Of a DNA stretch of 35,936 nucleotides, positions 31,448 through 35,936 are shown one piece after another. The DNA lies in contig WAKU01000095.1 in assembly GCA_015523195.1 (NCBI GenBank), positions 1-35,936 on the forward strand. Reading direction: 5' to 3'. Source of the stretch: Thermococcus sp. Lineage in GTDB: Archaea > Methanobacteriota_B > Thermococci > Thermococcales > Thermococcaceae. The notes beneath the pieces are model-generated. The model was given only the letters and a program-made list of their open reading frames with translations. It ran no database searches and was not told the origin of the DNA. Made by a program: the position numbers and the translations under genes. Within the stretch, counting starts at the first letter, position 1; each line of letters begins with the position of its first letter.

Positions 31448-32248
31448 ATGATGGAGAGTACGATCTACGTTTTTGAGAGGCCAATGCTCAGGGATCCGAT
31501 ATTCATCGAGGGGCTCCCGGGAATAGGCCTCGTTGGAAAGCTCGCGGCGGAGCACCTGATACAGGAGCTCAAAGCCGTAAAGTTCGCGGAGCTCTACTCA
31601 CCGCACTTCATGCATCAGGTCCTCATCAAGAAGAACTCGGTCGTCGAGCTGATGAAGAACGAGCTCTACTACTGGAGGAACCCGGACGAAAGCGGCAGGG
31701 ACATCATAATCATCACCGGCGACCAGCAGGTTGCCCCGACGGACAGCCCGGGTCACTACGAGGTAGTCGGAAAGATCCTCGACTTCGCCCAGGCACTCGG
31801 CGTCAGGGAGATAGTGACCATGGGCGGCTACCAGGTGCCGGAGCTCAACGGCGAACCGAGGGTTTTAGCGGCCGTAACCCACGAGGGGCTGATCGATTAC
31901 TACAAGGGGAAGCTGAAGGACTGCCAGACGGAGGTCCTCTGGAGGGAAGACGAGGGCGGAGCCATTGTCGGGGCGGCAGGGCTCCTCCTCGGCATGGGCA
32001 AGCTCCGTTCTATGTTCGGGATAAGCCTCCTCGGCGAGAGCTTAGGGTACATAGTGGACCCCAAGGCGGCGAAGGCCGTGCTCTCAGCTGTTACGAGGAT
32101 ACTCGGGATAGAGGTAGACATGAGCGCCCTCGACGAGAGGGCCAAGGAGACGGAGGAGATACTCCGGAAGGTTCAGGAGATGCAGAGGGCGATGCTGGAG
32201 CAGCAGATGCCGCCTAGCCCAGAGGAAGAGGACAGGGGCTACCTCTGA
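31448..32248 (+). CDS. PAC2-family proteasome assembly chaperone-like protein
   Basis: About 266 residues. The ATG at 31448 (or 31451) follows GGGGTGATT; the in-frame TTG at 31442 is less likely. The PAC2 motifs are FIEGLPGIGLVGKLAAEHL, ELYSPHFMHQVLI, IIIITGDQQVAP and VTMGGYQVPELNGEP. The C-terminal helix is acidic and Gln/Met-rich. Archaeal PbaA/PbaB proteins of this family interact with the proteasome assembly pathway or form shelters for other factors; which function applies here is unclear. It is the third gene of the aIF2-alpha operon. Confidence 0.92.
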   Translation: MMESTIYVFERPMLRDPIFIEGLPGIGLVGKLAAEHLIQELKAVKFAELYSPHFMHQVLIKKNSVVELMKNELYYWRNPDESGRDIIIITGDQQVAPTDSPGHYEVVGKILDFAQALGVREIVTMGGYQVPELNGEPRVLAAVTHEGLIDYYKGKLKDCQTEVLWREDEGGAIVGAAGLLLGMGKLRSMFGISLLGESLGYIVDPKAAKAVLSAVTRILGIEVDMSALDERAKETEEILRKVQEMQRAMLEQQMPPSPEEEDRGYL

Positions 32249-32259
32249 TTTTTCTTTCC
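32249..32259 (+). terminator. T-rich stop after the PAC2 gene
   Basis: TTTTTCTTTCC directly follows the PAC2 stop codon and precedes the cbiM control region. Confidence 0.4.
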
Positions 32260-32274
32260 AATCCCAACCCATGG

Positions 32275-32339
32275 TTGATAACACCAATATAGCAAAAGAG
32301 TTAAAAATCGTGCCACCATTTCTTTAATTGATAACACCA
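32275..32339 (+). promoter_or_regulatory. cbiM operon promoter with a duplicated 12-bp element
   Basis: TTGATAACACCA occurs at 32275-32286 and again at 32328-32339, 53 bases apart (about five DNA turns). A TATA-like TTAAAAA (32301-32307) lies between, and the second copy falls about where transcription should start, just before the AGGAGGTG ribosome binding site. This is consistent with a metal-responsive operator, for example for an NikR-type regulator, but the regulator is not identified. Confidence 0.55.
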
Positions 32340-32352
32340 GGAGGTGCTCGCC

Positions 32353-33018
32353 TTGCACATCCCCGACGGCTACCTCGGTCCCTACACCTTCGGCTTTTTT
32401 TACGCAGTTATGATACCGATATGGTACAGGGCGTTTAAGTGGCTCAAGAAGCTCAGACCCCAGCAGGTTCCGCTGCTCGGCGTCCTGACGGCCTTCGCTT
32501 TCCTCGTCATGATGTACAACATGCCGGTTCCCGGCGGGACAACGGCCCACATAGTTGGGGGCACGATAATAGCCGTACTCATAGATCCCTGGGCAGCGAC
32601 AGTTGCCCTCACGATAGTCCTCCTGATCCAGGCGCTCTTCTTCGGCGACGGGGGTATAACTGCATACGCTGCAAACGTCTTCAACATGGGGGTCGTCCTG
32701 CCCTTCGTCGGCTACTACACATACAGGTTCCTCAACCGGAAGCTCGGCCTGAGCGAGGTTCTCTCATCGGGCATCGGGGCCTACGTGGGGATAGTCACCG
32801 CGGCAACGGTAGCTGGGATAGAGCTCGGGATCCAGCCCTACATACAGCCGGGCTACTGCCCCTACAAGCTGAGCGTTTCGGTTCCGGCGATGGCCATAGC
32901 ACACCTTGTAACGGCGGGCCCGGCTGCAGCAGTGGTCACGGCCGCCGTCGTCTGGTACGTGAAGAAGAGCAGGCCCGACCTATTCGAGATGAGGACGATC
33001 ATGAAGAGCAGGGGGTGA
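32353..33018 (+). CDS. cbiM: Nickel/cobalt ECF transporter substrate-binding membrane protein CbiM/NikM
   Basis: A 221-residue polytopic membrane protein. The TTG at 32353 is chosen because AGGAGGTG lies seven bases upstream and because it gives MHIPDGYLG. In CbiM/NikM proteins the amino terminus and His2 bind the metal ion; a GTG nine bases earlier would bury them. MPVPGGTTAHIVGG carries the other conserved metal-binding His. It captures Ni(II) or Co(II); the two cannot be told apart from sequence, though nickel for hydrogenases is the likelier need. It is followed two bases later by the PDGLE gene. Confidence 0.93.
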   Translation: MHIPDGYLGPYTFGFFYAVMIPIWYRAFKWLKKLRPQQVPLLGVLTAFAFLVMMYNMPVPGGTTAHIVGGTIIAVLIDPWAATVALTIVLLIQALFFGDGGITAYAANVFNMGVVLPFVGYYTYRFLNRKLGLSEVLSSGIGAYVGIVTAATVAGIELGIQPYIQPGYCPYKLSVSVPAMAIAHLVTAGPAAAVVTAAVVWYVKKSRPDLFEMRTIMKSRG

Positions 33019-33019
33019 G

Positions 33020-33343
33020 ATGATGGACAGGCTCACCAAGACCCTACTGGTAGTAGTCGCCGCCCTGATAATCCTCTCGCCGATAGGGATACTCCTCGTG
33101 TGGAACTACAGCGACGCCTGGGGCGAGTGGGACGTCTCCACCGTGGAGCACATGGTAGGGCAGAAACTGCCCGGAATGGAGAAGCTCGCCAACGCATGGA
33201 ACCACGCGGTTCTCCCGGACTACAACGTTCCCGGCTGGGAGGACAAGCTCCACGCCTCAATAGGCTACATAATCTCCGCCGTGGTGGGGGTTGCGGTTGT
33301 ACTGGCCGTCTACTACATACTCGTCCGCCTCGCGGCCTCCTGA
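33020..33343 (+). CDS. PDGLE-domain membrane protein, CbiN-like transporter component
   Basis: A 107-residue membrane protein. The ATG at 33020 (or 33023) follows GGGGTGA. A first membrane helix (about 7-28), an extracellular loop with AWGEWDVS and LPDYNVPGWEDK, and a second helix (about 80-102) match PDGLE-domain proteins that replace CbiN/NikN in archaeal Ni/Co importers. It probably supports CbiM in metal uptake. A hairpin with a T7 run overlaps its stop codon. Confidence 0.88.
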   Translation: MMDRLTKTLLVVVAALIILSPIGILLVWNYSDAWGEWDVSTVEHMVGQKLPGMEKLANAWNHAVLPDYNVPGWEDKLHASIGYIISAVVGVAVVLAVYYILVRLAAS

Positions 33344-33353
33344 GGCTTTTTTT
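33335..33353 (+). terminator. Hairpin plus T7 inside the cbi operon
   Basis: GCCTC (33335-33339) and GAGGC (33342-33346) form a short tight stem directly followed by seven T (33347-33353), overlapping the PDGLE gene's stop. It may terminate some transcripts between the CbiM/PDGLE genes and cbiQO. Confidence 0.4.
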
Positions 33354-33363
33354 GGTGATCACC

Positions 33364-34182
33364 ATGGGCTTCCTTGAATCAACCGCCCGGGAGGTCCTTG
33401 AGTTCACGACGGAGGCCGTCTTTTCCGAGAGGTACGCGAGGGCTGAAGGCCTCCTCCAGGGGTTAGACCCCCGGGTTAAGCTGGTCTCCCTCTTCACCCT
33501 TGTCACAGCAGTTGTGATGCTTAAGTCAATGGGCGCGCTCCTCGTGTTCTACACAATCCCCTTGGCTTTGGCCGTTGCATCGGGGGTAAACCCGCTCGCG
33601 TTCGTCAAGAGGGTCTGGCTCTTCATCCCCCTCTTCACCGGCGTGATAGCCCTCCCGTCGATCTTCATGATACCGGGCAAGGAGCTCTTCACGGTTCCCG
33701 TACTGGGTTGGGGCGCAACGGGGGAAGGCGTTTACTGGGCGGCCCTCTTCACCCTCCGCGTCGCGACGGCGGTCTCGTACGCCATCCTGTTCACGATGAC
33801 GACGAGGTGGAACGACGTTGTATCAGCCCTCTCCAGCCTCAGAGTTCCCGGCATGGTGATAACGATAACAACCCTCGCCTACCGCTACCTCTTCCTGCTC
33901 GCGAAGCTCCTCCTCGACGCCATGCACGCAAGGAGGGCGAGGCTCGCCGGCGACCTCGGGATGGTCGAGAGCTGGAAGGAGGCGGGAAAGCATATAGGGG
34001 CCACGTTCATAAAGGCCAACGCCTTGGGCGAGGAGGTCTACTATGCCATGCTCTCAAGGGGGTACGACAACGAAGTCGTAAACCAGTCCGACCTCCACTT
34101 CAGCGGAGCCGACTACGCGGCCTCCGCGGCGACCGTCCTGCTCGTGCTCCTCGCCTTCCTGTTAGAGAGGGGATTGCCATGA
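33364..34182 (+). CDS. cbiQ: Nickel/cobalt ECF transporter transmembrane coupling protein CbiQ
   Basis: A 272-residue integral membrane protein. The ATG at 33364 follows GGTGATCACC; longer upstream frames overlap the PDGLE gene and are rejected. ARAEGLLQGLDPRVKLVSLFTLV is the typical CbiQ N-terminus. The coupling-helix region carries AMHARRARLAGD and AMLSRGYDNE, the A-R-G-like motifs that engage the ATPase. It links CbiM to CbiO. The stop overlaps the cbiO start by ATGA. Confidence 0.93.
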   Translation: MGFLESTAREVLEFTTEAVFSERYARAEGLLQGLDPRVKLVSLFTLVTAVVMLKSMGALLVFYTIPLALAVASGVNPLAFVKRVWLFIPLFTGVIALPSIFMIPGKELFTVPVLGWGATGEGVYWAALFTLRVATAVSYAILFTMTTRWNDVVSALSSLRVPGMVITITTLAYRYLFLLAKLLLDAMHARRARLAGDLGMVESWKEAGKHIGATFIKANALGEEVYYAMLSRGYDNEVVNQSDLHFSGADYAASAATVLLVLLAFLLERGLP

Positions 34183-34982
34183 GCGTCTACGAGCTCAGGG
34201 GGGTTTCCTACAGGTACCCGACCGGGAGCTGGGCCCTGAAAGGGGTGGACATAAGGGTTGAGAGGGGTGAAACGCTCGCGATAGTTGGGCCCAACGGTGC
34301 CGGAAAGACGACGCTCCTCAAGATAATGGACGCCCTCATAATGCCGACCGAGGGGGAGGTGCTCTTCGAGGGAAAGCCCGTAACCGAGGAGACGATGACC
34401 GACCGCGGGTTCCGGCGGAAGGTCGGCTTCCTCTTCCAGAGCCCGGACGTCATGCTCTTCAGCGCGACGGTCTTGGAGGACGTGGCCTTCGGGCCGGTTC
34501 ACCTCTGGGGAAAAGAAAAAGGCCTTGAAAAGGCAAGGGAGACCTTAAAGCTCCTCAGGATAGAGAACCTCGCCGACAGACATCCCTACAGCCTCAGCGG
34601 CGGGGAGAAGAAGAAGGCATCGATAGCGGCGGTGCTCTCAATGGAGCCGGAGGTTCTCCTTCTCGACGAGCCAACGCGGGATCTGGACCTGAGAAACAGG
34701 AACTTCGTCCTGGAAATGATAAAGCGCTGGAAGAGCGAGGGGAAGACCGTGGTGGTGGTCAGCCACGACCTAAGGCTGATCCGCCTCGCGGACAGGGCCT
34801 ACGTCATCAATAGGGAGGTGCTCTTCGAGGGGACCCCGAGGGAGCTTTTCTCAAGGCCAGAGCTGGTAGAGAGGGCGAACCTCGACGTCCCGGAGATAGT
34901 CAGGCTCTTCCACCGGCTGGGAATCGAAGAGGTGCCGATGAGCGTCGAGGAGGCGGCGGAGATACTGAAGAGGATGTGCTAA
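34179..34982 (+). CDS. cbiO: Nickel/cobalt ECF transporter ATPase CbiO
   Basis: A 267-residue ABC ATPase. Walker A is GPNGAGKTT (about 38-46), the Q-loop is FLFQSPDVMLF, the signature is YSLSGGEKKKA, Walker B is VLLLDEPTRDLD and the H-loop is VVSHDL. It powers metal import with CbiQ and CbiM. The ATG at 34179 overlaps the cbiQ stop by four bases; the longer upstream frame is a shadow of cbiQ. The C-terminus overlaps the convergent ABC gene by four bases. Confidence 0.95.
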   Translation: MSVYELRGVSYRYPTGSWALKGVDIRVERGETLAIVGPNGAGKTTLLKIMDALIMPTEGEVLFEGKPVTEETMTDRGFRRKVGFLFQSPDVMLFSATVLEDVAFGPVHLWGKEKGLEKARETLKLLRIENLADRHPYSLSGGEKKKASIAAVLSMEPEVLLLDEPTRDLDLRNRNFVLEMIKRWKSEGKTVVVVSHDLRLIRLADRAYVINREVLFEGTPRELFSRPELVERANLDVPEIVRLFHRLGIEEVPMSVEEAAEILKRMC

Positions 34983-35656
34983 GACTCCAGCTTGAGCTTG
35001 AAGAGCCTCTCAACCTCTTCCTTAACCTCGCCCGCCTCCCCGCTCAGGACGAGCTTTCCGCTCGCGATGACGTAGACCCTATCTACCACCGGGAGGAGGG
35101 GCTCCCAGATGTGGCTTATTATCACGAAACTCCTCTTCCCGCGCTCTTCTTTGAGGAGCCTTACAAACCTTCCCATGCTCTCAAAGTCGAGGTTCGCGAG
35201 CGGCTCGTCTATCATGACCAGCTCTGGATCCCCGACGAAAGCCTGAGCTACCGCGAGCTTCTTCAGCATCCCGGAGGAGTAGTTCTTGGTGATCTCATCG
35301 AGGAAGTCCAGCCCGAAGAGCTTCGCGACCCTCTCGACCTCTTCCCCACCATAGCCCTTCGACCTCGCTATGAACTCAAGCCACTCCCTCCCTGAGATCA
35401 GGGGAGGAAATGAGACGGGGTCGTAGGCCACCCCAATTCTCATCTTCACCGCGGCGTCCTTCCAGGGGTCCTTTCCCATGAGCCTTATCCTCCCGGAGGT
35501 CGGCCTGTAGACGCCGGTGGCGAGCTTGAAAAACGTGCTCTTCCCGCCGCCGTTCGGGCCGAGGATAAGGTTCGCGCCCTCTGGAATCTCAACCGTAACC
35601 CCGTCGAGGGCCTTTATGCTCCCAAAGCGCTTGGTAAGGTTCTCTGCCTCTATCAA
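34979..35656 (-). CDS. ABC transporter ATP-binding protein
   Basis: A 225-residue ABC ATPase. Walker A is GPNGGGKST, the signature is NYSSGMLKK, Walker B is LVMIDEPLANLD and the H-loop is VIISHIWEP. The start is taken as TTG at 35656 because it overlaps the upstream stop as TTGA and is preceded by GGAGGTGG at good spacing; it gives MIEAENLTKRFGS, a normal ABC beginning. Its partner permease is not in the window. The immediately upstream gene is a membrane protein, cut by the edge, that may be a component. An exporter is more likely than an importer given the single ATPase style; this is inference. Confidence 0.88.
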   Translation of the reverse strand: MIEAENLTKRFGSIKALDGVTVEIPEGANLILGPNGGGKSTFFKLATGVYRPTSGRIRLMGKDPWKDAAVKMRIGVAYDPVSFPPLISGREWLEFIARSKGYGGEEVERVAKLFGLDFLDEITKNYSSGMLKKLAVAQAFVGDPELVMIDEPLANLDFESMGRFVRLLKEERGKRSFVIISHIWEPLLPVVDRVYVIASGKLVLSGEAGEVKEEVERLFKLKLES

Positions 35657-35936
35657 CTCCACCACCTCCAGAGGAGAAAGGCAAAGAGGAGCAGGAAAGC
35701 TGATGAGCCTATGTAAGAGGCGTCTTGGACTCTTCTCGTTGCGTAGGGCTTCCATATCTGGGCAGTGCAAACGAGGGAGGTGTTGCCCACCGCGTGGACG
35801 CTGTAGTCACCCGCGTGGGGGAGCGCTATCACAAACTGAGCGTGGCCAAGGACGCTGGCGTTGAGGAGGGCTTTTCCTGTGATGTCGTCCTTTACCAGAA
35901 CCCTCCCCATCCTACCGTTGCAGGTCAGGTTGTAGG
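35653..35936 (-). CDS. C-terminal part of a membrane protein (runs off the right edge)
   Basis: The frame is open to the window end, continuing upstream of the first internal ATG at 35910 as YNLTCNGR, so the start lies outside. The visible 94 residues are an extracytoplasmic domain (VKDDITGKALLNASV, GDYSVHAVGNTSLVC) with two Cys that could pair, followed by one membrane helix (about SSAFLLLFAFLLWRWW) and a short end. An N-x-S/T sequon is present. Its stop overlaps the TTG start of the ABC ATPase, so they are translationally coupled and probably function together. Confidence 0.8.
   Translation of the reverse strand, partial: YNLTCNGRMGRVLVKDDITGKALLNASVLGHAQFVIALPHAGDYSVHAVGNTSLVCTAQIWKPYATRRVQDASYIGSSAFLLLFAFLLWRWWS

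Noticed and set aside
33100-33363. Extended N-terminus for CbiQ
   Set aside because: The extension reads through the PDGLE gene in another frame and is Arg/Gly-rich; the ATG at 33364 has a proper ribosome binding site and begins with conserved sequence.
33708-34178. Extended N-terminus for CbiO
   Set aside because: It is a shadow of cbiQ; the ATG at 34179 in an ATGA overlap starts directly at the ABC domain.

Overview
The window looks like a stretch of chromosome from a hyperthermophilic archaeon of the order Thermococcales, probably Thermococcus. Supporting marks are archaeal information-processing genes (RpoP/Rpb12, L37Ae, aIF2-alpha, Nop10, the wyosine enzyme Taw1/TYW1), TATA-type promoters about 25 bp upstream of starts, GGTGA-type ribosome binding sites, TTG/GTG starts, overlapping genes, and families such as DUF2101 and the TET-type M42 peptidase. 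Base composition is fairly GC-rich. No rRNA, tRNA, CRISPR array or insertion sequence was seen, and no stretch over 300 bases lacks a gene.

Left edge (1-1383, + strand): the tail of a probable antitoxin, a PIN-domain toxin, and the glutaminase subunit of GMP synthase, joined by ATGA overlaps, then a small unknown gene. Region 1338-14746 (- strand) is the most distinctive part. Read in the direction of transcription it holds taw1; a secreted 743-residue protein with prenyltransferase/squalene-cyclase-like repeats and a C-terminal EF-hand loop; a CetZ/FtsZ-like tubulin homologue; a small membrane protein; then a tight seven-gene run of six proteins with type IV pilin-like (class III) N-termini (three small, three large, the last with a DUF2341 domain) and a DUF2101 membrane protein. 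No assembly ATPase, platform protein or prepilin peptidase is present, so this is a satellite pilin/adhesin island that would need machinery encoded elsewhere. It is the best candidate here for an undescribed system.

Middle (14.9-29.3 kb): a polyprenol/dolichol-kinase-like membrane protein, a radical SAM protein, a YgjP-type metalloprotease, a DUF4143 ATPase, a CoA-binding protein, a DUF104/MazF-like toxin-antitoxin pair, a TRM11-family methyltransferase, an unknown two-gene helical-repeat cassette, YjbQ, an Ig-like small protein, an XPD-family helicase, a small membrane protein, a TET-like M42 aminopeptidase, a DUF234 ATPase preceded by two tandem palindromic boxes, an unknown protein and SfsA.

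Right part (29.2-35.9 kb): rpl37ae-rpoP on the - strand; a MoaD/ThiS-like sulfur carrier and a small basic helical protein on the + strand; the aIF2-alpha/nop10/PAC2 operon; and an ECF-type nickel/cobalt importer, cbiM-PDGLE-cbiQ-cbiO, with a 12-bp direct repeat flanking its TATA box and a terminator-like hairpin inside the operon. It ends with an ABC ATPase on the - strand, translationally coupled to a membrane protein cut by the window edge.
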